NCBI GenBank assembly: GCA_963702995.1
Contig: OY969783.1
Location: 1,302,001 to 1,366,000 of the forward strand
DNA length: 64,000 nt
Direction of reading: 5' to 3'
Origin: MFD04580-c1 sp963702995
Lineage (GTDB): Bacteria; Planctomycetota; Phycisphaerae; Tepidisphaerales; Tepidisphaeraceae
Shown here: positions 18,417-28,241 of the stretch, piece by piece
Position numbering within the stretch: position 1 is the first letter of the stretch
How the letters are laid out: every line of letters begins with the position of its first letter
The notes under the pieces: generated by a model
What the model was told of the DNA's origin: nothing
Databases searched by the model: none
Seen by the model: only the letters and a program-made list of their open reading frames with translations
Translations under genes and position numbers: made by a program

Positions 18417-21002
18417 TCAGCGTGAGGCTCGCCCCGCCGACGCGCGCCGCACCGAGGCCGGCGTGACCGGCTGCGCCGGGCGGCCGTTGCCCCTTGCCGG
18501 CTTGTCGGGCTTTTCCTGCTTTTCAGGCTTATCACCACCCAGATCGCGCGGTTTCCCCTGCGGCGTTGTCGCCACGGAACGCGGCGGCGCCACTTTCGCC
18601 CCCAGCGCGACTTCCAGAACCTGGTCGATGTTCTCGACGAAGCTGAACTTGAGGGTGTCGCGGACTTCCTGCGGGATGTCCGGCAGGTCTTTTTCATTCC
18701 GCTTCGGCACGACCACCTGGCGGATGCCCGCGCGCTTCGCGGCGAGCGTCTTTTCCTTCAAGCCGCCGATCGGCAGGACCAGGCCCCGGAGCGTGATTTC
18801 CCCGGTCATCGCCACGTCTGATCGGACCGGCCGATTCATCAGCAGCGACGCGAGGGCGGTGAACATCGCCACCCCGGCGCTGGCCCGTCCTTGGGGACGG
18901 CGCCGGCGGGGACGTGGATGTGGATGTCGCTCTCGGCCAGCAGTTTCGGGTCAATGCCGAGCGACTCGGCGCGGGACCGGATCAGCGTGAACGCGGCGCT
19001 GGCCGATTCCTTCATGACCTCTCCGATCTGCCCGGTCAGCGTGATGCCCCCCTTGCCGGGGAAACGGGCGGCTTCGATGAAGAGGATCTCGCCCCCCACC
19101 GGCGTGTATGCCATGCCCGTCGCGACGCCGGGGACGCTCGTCCGCTGCGCCAGTTCGGGCTCGAACCGGCGGGGCCCGAGCGTCTTCATGACGTGGGCCC
19201 GATCCACCGAGATCTTCGCCGCCTTTTCCCCCTGGTCGTTCCGCCCCACCACTTCGGCCGCGATCGAACGGGCGACCGAGCCGATGTTGCGCTCCAGGTT
19301 GCGCACGCCCGCTTCACGGGTGTAGCTTTCGATGATCTCCTTCAGCGCCTCGTCCTTGAACCGCGCCTGCTTGGTCGTCAGGCCGTTGGCTTCGAGCTGG
19401 CGGGGCACCAGGTACGCCTTCGAGATGCTTAGCTTATCGGTGTTGGTGTAGCCGGGGATGTCGATCACTTCCATCCGGTCGCGCAGCGGGCCGGGGATCG
19501 GGTCCATGCTGTTCGCCGTCGCGATGAAGAGCACCTTCGACAGGTCGAACGGGACGTCGAGATAGTGGTCGGTGAACGTGTGGTTCTGAGCCGGGTCGAG
19601 CACCTCGAGCAGCGGCGCTGGCCGGGTCGCCGCGGAAGTCCGCGCCGAGCTTGTCGATCTCGTCGAGCATCATCACCGGGTTGCGCGTGGCGGCCTTGCG
19701 CAATTCCGCGATCACGCGGCCGGGCATGGAGCCGATGTACGTCCGCCGGTGCCCGCGGATGTCGGCCTCGTCGCGCACGCCGCCCAGGGCGACCCGGATA
19801 AACTTGCGGCCCATCGCCTCGGCGATGCTCTTGCCCAGCGACGTCTTGCCGACCCCCGGCGGGCCGACAAAGCAGAGGATCGCCCCGCCGCCATCCGGCT
19901 TGAGCTTGCGAACGGCGAGGTATTCGATGATCCGCCGCTTGACCTTGTCCAGGTCGTGATGGTCGCGGTCGAGGATGCGCCGGGCCTCGACCAGATCGAT
20001 CTTGTCCTCGGTGGCGGTTGACCAGGGGAGCTCACTGACGATCTGCACCCAGGTGCGGATGACGCCGTACTCGGGGCTGGCGCTGGGGATCGATTCCAGC
20101 CGCGACAGCTCCCGGTTGGCCTCCTTCATCACCGCTTCGGGGAGGTTGGCCGCCTCCAGCTTGGCGCGGAATTGCTCGACGTCGCTCCCGCCGCCCCCTT
20201 CTCCTTCGCCCAGCTCCTTGCGGATCGCCTTCAGTTGTTCCTGGAGGTAATAGCGACGCTGCGACTTGTCGATGTTCTCCTTGACCTGCGACTGGATCTT
20301 CGATTGAAGCTCCAGCACGTCGAGCTGGGTCGCGAGGCGAGCGGCGATCAGCCGCAGGCGCTTCTCAACGTCCAGCTCCTCCAGCATGATCTGCTTGTCG
20401 GTGATGTCCCCCTTGTCGGCCGGCAGGTTGGCCGCCAGGAAGTCCGCCAGGGCGGACGGGTTGGTGATGCTGTTCAGCACCTGCGCGGCCTCGTCGGGCG
20501 TATTGGGCGAAAGTTCGATAACGCGGTTCGCCTGCTGGCGGACAGAGGCCAGCAGGGCATCCATCGCAGGGCCGGTGCTCAGCGTGTCTTCCAGGATCTC
20601 GATGCGGCCGAGGGCGAACGGCTCGGTCTGCATCAGCTCGAGGAGCCGGAACCGGGTGAGGCCATGGACAATGATGGACTGGTTGCCGTCGGGGAGCTTG
20701 AAGAGCTTGAGGATTACGCAAGCGACGCCCACGGTGTTGAGGTCGGGGTATCCGGGGTCTTCGACATCGGCGTTCTTCTGCGTGCAGACGCCGACGAGCT
20801 TCTCCCCGGGCATCACTTCGTCGAGCAGCGACTTGCTCTTGGCGCGCCCGACGTTCAGCGGCATCACCGTGCCAGGGAAGACAACGATGTTTCGAATGGG
20901 AAGGATCGGGATGACATGCGGCAGCACAGTCCGCTGGCCATTGCTGCCGGTCCGGATCGTGGTGGACGTTGGGGTTCGTTCGATGATTTGAGTTTCGGCC
21001 AT
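18417..21002 (-). pseudogene. lon: ATP-dependent Lon protease, reading frame broken twice
   Basis: Full-length Lon of about 860 codons. The start at 21002 gives MAETQIIERTP, then the Lon N-domain (LPILPIRNIVVFPGTVMPLN), the AAA+ module with Walker A GPPGVGKTSLGKS and Walker B region MLDEIDKLG, and the Ser-Lys protease domain (HIHVPAGAVPKDGP, then AMFTALASLLMNRPV and LPIGGLKEKTLAAKRAG). One surplus base near 19617 shifts the frame just after GADFRGDPAS. One missing base near 18880 breaks the catalytic-serine motif, which would read DGPSAG. Residues are conserved on both sides of each break, so I expect a functional gene with sequencing errors. Lon degrades misfolded and regulatory proteins; the adjacent Hsp20 gene fits a heat-stress operon. 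The C-terminal tail is a Pro/Lys-rich extension. Confidence 0.9.
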
Positions 21003-21112
21003 GCGTATGCGGTAGGTTCCCAGGCGGCCGCGGGTCAGGACCGAGCGCCGCGCACACGGCGGCGCTTCGATCCGCTGATCCGATTTGGGCTCGCTCCGGC
21101 AACCAACTTCCC

Positions 21113-21644
21113 TCACGTTTTCGGAATCTCGATCCACAGCATCCCGTTGCGGTAGCGGGCGGCGATCCGCTCCTTATTCACATCCGGCGGAAGCTCGACT
21201 TCGCGGCTGAAGGCGCCGTGATCGATCTCCATCAGGTGAATCCGCACCCGCCGCTGGGCGGCAATCCCCGGAGCGTCGGCCCCTGGAGGCGATGCTTCGG
21301 GGGCCGCCGGCGCGTCGCCAGCCCCGCCCTCGCCCACCTCGTCAGGGGCGCCGTCTTCTTCGTCGTCGTTGGTCGCGGCGCCGGCCACGCTCTGGTGCTG
21401 TGGGACGGCGCGGTTCCCCCGGAGCTTCAGGCGCTGGTCGGCGACCTCGACGTCGATCTTCCGCTTATCGACGCCGGCAAGGTCCACACAGACCAGGTAC
21501 GACGTGTTCGTCTCATACAGATTGACATTGGGCGTCCAGGTTTCGCCGGAATAGGCGTAGAAGCCCTTTTGCATCTGATCAATAAGCTTGCTCGCCTGGC
21601 GCAAGGTGGTTGAACGGCGGCTCGGTGGCGGCTGAAATCGACAT
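21113..21644 (-). CDS. Hsp20/alpha-crystallin family small heat-shock protein
   Basis: A small heat-shock chaperone. The alpha-crystallin domain begins TWTPNVNLYETNTSYLVCVDLAGV and ends in REVELPPDVNKERIAARYRNG. The C-terminal IEI in LWIEIPKT is the usual I-x-I anchor. An unusual acidic, Ala/Pro-rich insert of about 45 residues lies between strands. An open frame starts at 21676, but a better start is the ATG at 21644 (MSISAATEPPFNHL), which has GGGAGAG upstream. That start is joined to the rest only if one surplus base near 21590 is removed. The gene sits 110 bases upstream of lon on the same strand. Together they form a plausible stress-response operon. Confidence 0.85.
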
Positions 21645-21676
21645 TGGCTCTCCCGGGACAGCGGGCGGTTTATCAT

Positions 21677-22026
21677 AGCGCCACAGGCGGCACAATCGGA
21701 ATCTTAAAAACCGTCCCCGCCCGCGCCCGTTCGCGAGGCCGCCATGCCATCGCCCCCCGAATGCCGAACGAGCCGGAAATCGTTGACTTCGCACGCCGTG
21801 AAAGGCAAAATGTCGCGTCGGGGAAGGTGCGGAGGCGCCCTAAGATTATCGGGGTTCGGCCGTCGGCGGCGGCCGGTCGCGTTTCGCCTTGCCCCATGCC
21901 GATAAGCCTCCACGGCGGTCTCTCTCTCGCGGCCGCTCGGGCCTTTCGCCGGAATGCCGGCCAACACACACGACCGATTCGCCCGGTTAACGCACCGCGG
22001 ATTCGCCCCTTCGCAGGAGTTCTTCG
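21677..22026. other. Divergent promoter region between hsp20 and the coiled-coil lipoprotein gene
   Basis: About 350 bases without a convincing gene, separating minus-strand hsp20-lon from the plus-strand lipoprotein gene. Promoters in both directions must lie here. I could not recognise a CIRCE-type or other heat-shock operator. Confidence 0.4.
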
Positions 22027-24738
22027 ATGAACGCACCCCGGAACCCCATCCCAACGACCGCCGCCGCCGTGATCACAGCGCGTGCGCACGCCCGCCGGTC
22101 GCGGCGCCTCGGCCGGGCTGTTTTGTTCGCCACCTTCGCCCCGTCCCTTCTCTCGTCGATCCTGCTCACCGGCGGCTGCGACGACCCGGACGAGCGCAAC
22201 GATAAGCTGCTCAACAAGGCGATGAGCCTGGAGAGCAAGTCGCCCCAGGCGACGCCCCCCACCGATCGGGTGAACCAGATCCAGGCCCGGCTTGCGGCGA
22301 AGGACAATAAGAACCTTTCCGACCTGACCAAGTACGGCCAGCGTCTGGCGCTGGCCCAGGCGGAGACCGACGCCGGCGACCAGCTCGCACGCGCCGCCGA
22401 GAATGACGAGATCGAAGCGGCACGCCTGGTCGGGCAGATCTACGCCTTGAACGCCCAGGTGGAAGTCAACACCGTTCAGATCACCGCCCTGATGGCGATG
22501 GACCCCGTCGCCGCCCGCAAGTCGATCTCCGACCTTCAGGCCGCCGCCAAGGGGTCCGGCGAAAACGCGACCTGGGGGCCGGAAGACAAGCCTGTCCCAT
22601 CCCAGGCGGCCCTGGACGCGCGAATCGCCAAGCTGAACGAGCAGGCGAAGGCGCTTCAGGACGAGCGGGCGTCGAAAGAGGCGGACCGAAAAGCCAAGAG
22701 CGACGACGCCGATCGCCTGGAAGAGCAGGCCGCCAAGGCGACCGGCAAGAGCGGTGTGGAACTGGGAACAGCGGCCGCCGGGGTCCGCAAGACGTCGCGC
22801 GAGCTCTCCTCCCGGATCGAAGCGATCGACCTGGACCTCTCCCGCGTCCAGCAGGATCTGAAGGTCGCGGCATCGCGCAAGGCGTCGGTGGAAAAAGTCG
22901 CCGACTTGTTCAAGGGCCAGGCCGACCGGATCGAAGCGGAGTGGAAGACCGTTCAGGAACAGATCGACCTGCAAAAAGCGGCGACTCGGAAGCTGGTCGG
23001 CGGCGGGGAAGGGACGCCGCCGGCGGCCAACGCGGTCACGCCCCGGCCTCCCGTTCCGCCGGCCGCCCCGCCGCCGCCCGAAGGCAGCACGATGTTCCCT
23101 GATGCCACCCCTGCGCCCGCCGCCGGCCCAACCACCCGGAAGATCGTGGGGCGCGATTTCGTCAAGAACCCCCTCAAGCCTGAAGAGATCGAAAAGCTGG
23201 CCGCCGGTAACAGCATTGCCGAGAAGGCCAAGCAGCTTCACGCACTCGTCGCGGCCGCCGATCAGAAGCGCAAAGACGCCCTCGATTGGTATGAAAAGGC
23301 ACAAGTCGATGTGAAGCTCGCGGCGTCAACCGCCGTTTCGGCGGCCGCCGCGGCCAAGAAGCGTGCCGGCGACGGGCCTGGCGGGCCGGCCGACCAGGCG
23401 ACGGCCAAGGTGCTGAACAACCTGCTGGCCCCCGGCGACTTTGACCTTGAACAGGCGATGATCCTCCTCAAGATCGGTCGCGTGAAGGGCGACCAGGCCA
23501 ACGGCCTGGCGACGCGCGACGAACTGCGCAGCCGCGTCTCCGAAACGCTCGCCAAGGCGAACCTGACCGTCCCCGAGGCGCTCGCCGAGCCCGAACCGCC
23601 TGAAGCGCACGTCGCCAGGACTGCCTTCGCCGACGCCGAAAAGGCCTATCAGGACGCCGATGCGCTGCTTCAGCCTCTAACGACCGGGGCAGGCTCCGAT
23701 CGGGCGATCGCGATCGCCAAGAGTGCGGCGACCGCCCAAGTCGCCGAGAAGTACGCCCGCGCTCAATACTTGTTCCGCGCCCGCGACGACGCGAAGGCGA
23801 AGTCGGCCCTTGCCGAAGCGAAGGGGATCCTCAAAGAGGTCGCCAGCAGCCAGAAGCCTGACGAAGACATCCCCGCGTATCTGCCGCCGGACCTGCTGCT
23901 GTCCATCGGCCGCCAGCCGAAGGCGTCGGCGACCACCGCTCCGTCAACGCCGCCTAAGCCGGGCACCCCCGGAACACCGACGACGCCCGCGGTCGCGACA
24001 ACGCCGGCCCCCGCGCCTTCGACCGTGGGCCCGGCAGTCCCGGACAACGCCGATCAGGCGGCCGCCCGGGCGGTCGCAGTGGAGTTCTTCACCGCCATCG
24101 TGGCCGGCGACGCCGACAAAGCGCGCGGCCTCGCCGGTGGGACGGACCCCACGTTCGAGGAGCAGACGAACACCGCCGTCGCCCTGCTGAACTCGACGAA
24201 AAAGATGGTCGCCGCCATGACCGCGAAATTCCCGGATAAGGCGGCCGGCCTCGGCGCTCCCGCCACCGCCATGTTCGCGTCGGCCGTGGACGTGGCGAAG
24301 AGGGGACCGATCGTCATCGCTGGCGAAACCGCGAAGGTCATGGACCCCGGCCAGCCGGAAGAGCTGGTCGTTCTGAAGAAGTTCGACGGCCAGTGGAAGA
24401 TCGACCCCAGCCCCAACCCCGACCCGGCAAAGGCCCAAAAAGATGCGGCCATGACCGAGAAGATGAAAACCGTCGTGACGAGCATCGATCAGTTCTCCGA
24501 CGACGTGACCGCCGGAAAGTACGCGACCTTCGAAGAGGCGCAGGCGGCGCTCGGGGCTGCGACGGCGGGCCTGGGCGGCGGCCCGGAAGCGCCCGCTCCG
24601 GCAGCGCCCGCCCCCGCGGCGCCCGCTCCGGGGCCGGCGGCGCCCGCGACACCTCCTGCCCCTGAGGCGGGATGCGAGAAGGATGAGGAAACCTGGGTAA
24701 TGCGAAAACGCTGGCCCGTCCCCATTGGCGATGCTTGA
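22027..24738 (+). CDS. Large coiled-coil lipoprotein with C-terminal SnoaL/DUF4878-like region
   Basis: A protein of 903 residues. The N-terminus is a twin-arginine-rich leader with a hydrophobic core and a lipobox-like TGGC near residue 50. Residues about 55-330 are charged heptad-like helix (many Ala/Lys/Glu/Asp/Gln), indicating coiled coil. A Pro-rich segment follows, then more helix to about residue 640 (VAEKYARAQYLFRARDDAKAK). Residues about 680-800 (AVAVEFFTAIVAGDADKARGL, VLKKFDGQWKID) resemble the NTF2-like/DUF4878 fold of bacterial lipoproteins. The tail is Pro/Ala-rich. Its function is unknown; an envelope-anchored structural protein is likely. The long minus-strand open frame over its first half is a codon-bias shadow. 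Confidence 0.8.
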   Translation: MNAPRNPIPTTAAAVITARAHARRSRRLGRAVLFATFAPSLLSSILLTGGCDDPDERNDKLLNKAMSLESKSPQATPPTDRVNQIQARLAAKDNKNLSDLTKYGQRLALAQAETDAGDQLARAAENDEIEAARLVGQIYALNAQVEVNTVQITALMAMDPVAARKSISDLQAAAKGSGENATWGPEDKPVPSQAALDARIAKLNEQAKALQDERASKEADRKAKSDDADRLEEQAAKATGKSGVELGTAAAGVRKTSRELSSRIEAIDLDLSRVQQDLKVAASRKASVEKVADLFKGQADRIEAEWKTVQEQIDLQKAATRKLVGGGEGTPPAANAVTPRPPVPPAAPPPPEGSTMFPDATPAPAAGPTTRKIVGRDFVKNPLKPEEIEKLAAGNSIAEKAKQLHALVAAADQKRKDALDWYEKAQVDVKLAASTAVSAAAAAKKRAGDGPGGPADQATAKVLNNLLAPGDFDLEQAMILLKIGRVKGDQANGLATRDELRSRVSETLAKANLTVPEALAEPEPPEAHVARTAFADAEKAYQDADALLQPLTTGAGSDRAIAIAKSAATAQVAEKYARAQYLFRARDDAKAKSALAEAKGILKEVASSQKPDEDIPAYLPPDLLLSIGRQPKASATTAPSTPPKPGTPGTPTTPAVATTPAPAPSTVGPAVPDNADQAAARAVAVEFFTAIVAGDADKARGLAGGTDPTFEEQTNTAVALLNSTKKMVAAMTAKFPDKAAGLGAPATAMFASAVDVAKRGPIVIAGETAKVMDPGQPEELVVLKKFDGQWKIDPSPNPDPAKAQKDAAMTEKMKTVVTSIDQFSDDVTAGKYATFEEAQAALGAATAGLGGGPEAPAPAAPAPAAPAPGPAAPATPPAPEAGCEKDEETWVMRKRWPVPIGDA

Positions 24739-24865
24739 ATCGGCCCATCCGTCCGGCATATGACCGTGTAGGGGACGCTGGACTGAAGCGTAGAGGGCGT
24801 TGGTCTGCTAGAGTTGCGCGTCCCGCTGCCGTGAAGTCCGATGGCCCTCAATCCGGTGCCGACGT

Positions 24866-25414
24866 ATGGGAGCCTCTCCCAGCTATCTTTCATTCGGCCC
24901 CGCCGACCTGATGGGCGACCCCTCGGGCCCACTGGCACCCGACTTCGAGCTGCTGGATCAGTCCGGCGTCCCGGTGAGGCTCTATTCCCAGCTTGGGGCG
25001 GGCGGCACCGTCCTCGTGTTTTATCGCGGGCATTGGTGCCCCTATTGCCGACGTTACCTGACCAAGCTTCAGACCCACCTCGAACGGTTCCGCGAGCGCG
25101 CCGCGCGGCTGCTCGCGATCAGCCCGGAGCCGCCGGCCACGTCAAAGATGCTTGCCGCGCAGCTCGAACTAAACTTCCCGCTGTTAAGCGATGTTGACGG
25201 GCAGGTCATCGACCGATTCGGTACGCGAAACGGATTCATGACCGGCCGCAGCCTGTTGCCGCACGCGGCCGTGTTCGTACTTGATGCGTCCGGTCGAGTC
25301 CGGTTTCGCAGTATCGACCGCAACTACAAGAAGCGGACGACCGTTCGGACGATCTTCAAAGCCCTTGACGCGATCGCCGACCCGCGCGAACCCGGGCGAA
25401 CACTGACAGGCTGA
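24866..25414 (+). CDS. Peroxiredoxin (AhpC/TSA, BCP-like)
   Basis: A thiol peroxidase of about 182 residues. It shows the thioredoxin-fold peroxiredoxin core: GPLAPDFELLDQSGVPVRL, then the active-site region VLVFYRGHWCPYCRRYL with Cys-Pro-Tyr-Cys, then LLSDVDGQVIDRFG and HAAVFVLDASGRVRFR. The CxxC arrangement resembles the AhpC/TSA subgroup often linked to thioredoxin-like reduction of peroxides. Start choice is uncertain: the ATG at 24866 has only a weak ribosome-binding site, and an ATG at 24911 (MGDPSGPL) lies directly before the domain. It is flanked by unrelated genes and is probably a monocistronic stress gene. Confidence 0.88.
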   Translation: MGASPSYLSFGPADLMGDPSGPLAPDFELLDQSGVPVRLYSQLGAGGTVLVFYRGHWCPYCRRYLTKLQTHLERFRERAARLLAISPEPPATSKMLAAQLELNFPLLSDVDGQVIDRFGTRNGFMTGRSLLPHAAVFVLDASGRVRFRSIDRNYKKRTTVRTIFKALDAIADPREPGRTLTG

Positions 25415-25429
25415 ATTCAAGGAAACCGC

Positions 25430-27033
25430 TTACGCCCTCCGCATGACGGCGTCTTGGCGCCGCTGGCCGTCGATCAGCCGCCAGATCCCCAGCGGGTTCT
25501 CATCCTGAAGCTCCGGGGGCAACGCCGAGCCGGGGAAGTCCTGAAAGCAGACCGGCCGCACAAAACGCTCAATCGCCGCGGTGCCGACTGACGTTGTCCG
25601 CGAATCCGTCGTCGCCGGGTACGGCCCGCCATGCTGCATTGACGGGCAGACTTCGACGCCGGTCGGAAAGCCGTTGAAAATCAGGCGGCCGACCTTCTGC
25701 CGCAGGATATCGATCAGGTCGCGATAGTCGCCCAGCTCCCGCGGCGTGCCGTGGATGGTCGCCGTGAGATGGCCCGCCAGCTTGCCCGCAATCTCGATCA
25801 TCTGCTCGCGGCCGCTCGCCGAAACGACCAGGCTGGCCGGCCCAAACACTTCCCCGGACAACAGCGGGTCGGCCAGGAACGTGGAGCCCGCGCAGGTGAA
25901 TAGGACCGGCCGCACCTGATTGGGCGAGCCCGCCTCGGCGCTCCCGCCAGCCACCGTCACGCCGCGAGCGGATGCGAACTTGCCCGCCCGCTCCAGGAAC
26001 GAATCTCGCAGCGCCGGATAGAGCAGGCACCCCGCCGCGGCCGCCGACATCAGGCGGCCGACGCTGGCGACCCACTCGCTCGTCGTCGCTCCCTCCAACC
26101 CAACCACCAGGCCCGGGTTCGTGCAGAACTGCCCCACCCCGAGCGTGACCGACTGCGCCAGCCCCTCGGCAAGCTTCGTCCCGCGCTCGGCCAGCGCGCC
26201 GGGAAGGATGAAGACGGGGTTAATGCTCCCCATCTCGGCGTAGACCGGGATCGGCTGGGGCCGGGCGGCCGCCGTATCAAACAGCGCCCGCCCCGCCCGC
26301 AAGGAGCCGGTAAACCCCACCGCCGCAATCTCCGGGTGCCGCACGAGCGCCAAACTCAGCTCATGGCTCCGCCCCTGAAGCAGCGAGAAAACGCCCGCGG
26401 GCATCGCCGTCGCCGCGGCCGCCCGGGCGATCGCCCCGGCCACCAGCTCGGCCGTCGCCGGATGGCCGGGATGCCCCTTGTAGACCACCGGGCAACCGGC
26501 GGCCAGCGCCGACGCCGTGTCACCGCCGGCCGTCGAGAACGCCAGCGGGAAGTTGCTCGCGCCGAAGACCGCCACCGGCCCCAGCGCTACGCTCATGCGG
26601 CGAAGGTCCGGCTTGGGCGCGGGCTTTCGATCCGGCTGGGCCGTGTCGATCCGCCGTCCACCCACGAGCCTTCTTCGATCAGTCGGGCAAAGAGCCGAAG
26701 CTGCCCGATCGTGCGGCCGCGTTCGCCGCGGAGCCGCTCCAGCCCCAGCCCCGTCTCGGCGGCCGCCGTCTCCAACAGCGGCTCACCGAGCGCTTCAATC
26801 TCGCGTGCGATCGCGTCGAGGAACGCCGCCCGCTCCCGCGCGGGCCGGTTGCGATAATCGGCGAACGCCGCCGACGCGAGCGACGCGGCCGCCTCAACGT
26901 CCGCCGCGCCGGCCTCGACGAACGACGGCTCGAGCCGCTCGCCAGTCGCCGCCTTCAACGCGGTAAACGTGGACGCCCCTGCGCTGGAAGTTCGAAAGGC
27001 CCCGCCGATGAGGTTCTGACCATGAATCCGCAT
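25430..27033 (-). pseudogene. Aldehyde dehydrogenase (2,5-dioxovalerate/ketoglutarate-semialdehyde type), one frameshift
   Basis: An NAD(P)-dependent aldehyde dehydrogenase of about 534 codons. From the ATG at 27033 it reads MRIHGQNLIGGAF and continues to GSWVDG. One missing base near 26655 then shifts the frame to RRIDTAQPDRKPAPKP. The Rossmann/catalytic region contains FGASNFPLAFSTAGGD, GFTGSLRAGRALFD, the catalytic Glu in EMGSINPVF and the catalytic Cys in GQFCTNPG. This pattern, particularly FGASNFPLAFS, is that of the ketoglutarate-semialdehyde dehydrogenase group that oxidises 2,5-dioxopentanoate in sugar-acid catabolism. No sugar-acid dehydratase lies nearby, so the substrate is inferred from family only. 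The stop overlaps nothing; the peroxiredoxin gene converges from the other side 15 bases away. Confidence 0.88.
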
Positions 27034-27414
27034 AGTCGAGACAGCGTACCACCCGCGGGCCCAACGCTCCACGGTCGCCAAATTCAATGGCGCGCTCATC
27101 GAAGGGACCGTATAAGCCGAGCCGGCTCGACCGAGCACGCCGAGGGACGCGATCGAGCTCGCCCTCAAGACGTTTCAAGCACTACAAGCCCGAGCTGTAC
27201 GAGCAGGTCACCGCGATGCGAGCCCAAGCCGGGAGGGGGGCATGAGAACAGGATGAATATCGGCGGCAGCCGTCATGGCCCTATTGGGCGGCTTTCAGCC
27301 TCCCCCCGTATTGCATGGCGGCCCCACGTTTCTGCCGCCCAGAAAGAAGAAGACCGGAGCGATGAAGCAGCGTCGGGCGTCGCAGAAGCGTAAGCGGGCT
27401 TCCCGGAGGCGGGC
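27034..27414. other. Intergenic/decayed region upstream of the aldehyde dehydrogenase
   Basis: No complete gene. A short stretch around 27176-27243 reads KHYKPELYEQVTAMRAQAG followed by a stop, which looks like the C-terminus of a lost protein. The rest shows no coding signal I trust. Together with the next Cys-rich remnant it suggests a decayed insertion. Confidence 0.3.
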
Positions 27415-27637
27415 ATGAGCAGCTACGTGCTTCGAGACAAGAACGGCACGCCATCGGCCATTTGTGCGGCAGGCTCGGGCCGCCATGCGTCTGCGGCTGC
27501 GTCACGGGGAAGCTGTGCGACTTCCCGGTCGGCAACGGCAAGACCTGCGGCAGGCGGCTATGCGGCCCTGCTCCCACCAGATCGGCCCTGACCTCGACTA
27601 CTGCGACCCCCACCACAAGGAGTGGCGCCTTCCGTGA
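27415..27637 (+). pseudogene. Decayed Cys-rich zinc-ribbon-like small protein
   Basis: A small reading frame of about 74 codons readable only across two single-base gaps. It begins MSSYVLRDKNGTPSA, then (next frame, from 27462) CGRLGPPCVCGC and LCDFPVGNGKTCGRRLCGP, then (next frame, from 27569) CSHQIGPDLDYCDPHH, ending with TGA at 27635. Eleven cysteines plus terminal His residues in CxC/CxxC-like spacing indicate metal binding. I recall similar small proteins from phage and integrative-element neighbourhoods, but cannot name a family with certainty. It may be a real gene with sequencing errors or a true remnant. Confidence 0.5.
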
Positions 27638-27841
27638 CGCGGGTGGCGTCGTGAGGCAGCTGGAGAACGTCGAGCCATTCAAGGGGCGATTATTTCATCT
27701 TTCGCCCTGATACCATCTGGCCATGACGAAGAACGTGCTAAGAGTCTGGAGGCGGCCGTGCTGGCTGACGCGAAGCAGAACCTCTGCTGGAAAAATGCCG
27801 CAGAGCTGATATACGGCGATGGCTTCAAGGGCGCAAGGTGT

Positions 27842-27887
27842 GAAACGGGGGCGTAGCTAGAATCCTAAAACTAGCTGCGTCCCCGTT
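27842..27887. repeat. REP-like hairpin, uninterrupted copy
   Basis: GAAACGGGGGCGTAGCTAG (27842-27860), loop AATCCTAAAA, then CTAGCTGCGTCCCCGTT (27871-27887). The arms pair over 17 bases with two mismatches. The same hairpin recurs at 29853-29892, where a group II intron interrupts one arm. A short tandem repeat with GTTCCATTCCCCC follows to 27919. Confidence 0.75.
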
Positions 27888-27946
27888 CCATTCCCCCGTC
27901 CCCGTTCCATTCCCCCAGTGATATAAGGGGACATGGAATCGGCTTC

Positions 27947-28237
27947 TTGCCGATCTCCTGCTTTTCGCAGCAGAGCTATGATGCTTCTGTTCATCAAGGT
28001 TTCCGCGGCATTCCGGAAAATTCGATATTGCCAGGGATCCTCCAGAGCGTCGAGGTACCAAACACAGGCCTAATAAAGGAGGCCATTCGCGGCTTGAGAA
28101 TTCTGGACAACGCGATCTCTCGTAAGATCATTAGTGGAGATTGCAAAACGGTCAACGTACATGTTATCTGGGGCAGCAGCGAGCCGAGCTGGCAGCCTGA
28201 TCAGAAAATTTTAGCTGGAAGATCGACACTGAGGTGA
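27947..28237 (+). CDS. Hypothetical protein or gene fragment in lower-GC island
   Basis: An open frame of 96 codons ending 4 bases before the start of the next gene. It has no recognisable domain, no signal peptide and weak start support. Its later part (LPGILQSVEVPNTGLIKEAI, IISGDCKTVNVHVIW) looks protein-like, and its lower G+C matches the downstream gene, suggesting that the pair arrived together. It may be the C-terminal fragment of a longer protein. Low confidence. Confidence 0.35.
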   Translation: MPISCFSQQSYDASVHQGFRGIPENSILPGILQSVEVPNTGLIKEAIRGLRILDNAISRKIISGDCKTVNVHVIWGSSEPSWQPDQKILAGRSTLR

Positions 28238-28241
28238 CAGA

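Noticed and set aside
18839..19630. Breaks in lon considered as programmed frameshifts
   Set aside because: No slippery heptamer or stimulatory hairpin is seen, and the two shifts are in opposite directions; similar indels occur in unrelated genes.
21673..23304. Long minus-strand open frame over the coiled-coil lipoprotein
   Set aside because: It opposes a gene with a good signal peptide and coiled-coil pattern; no recognisable domain.
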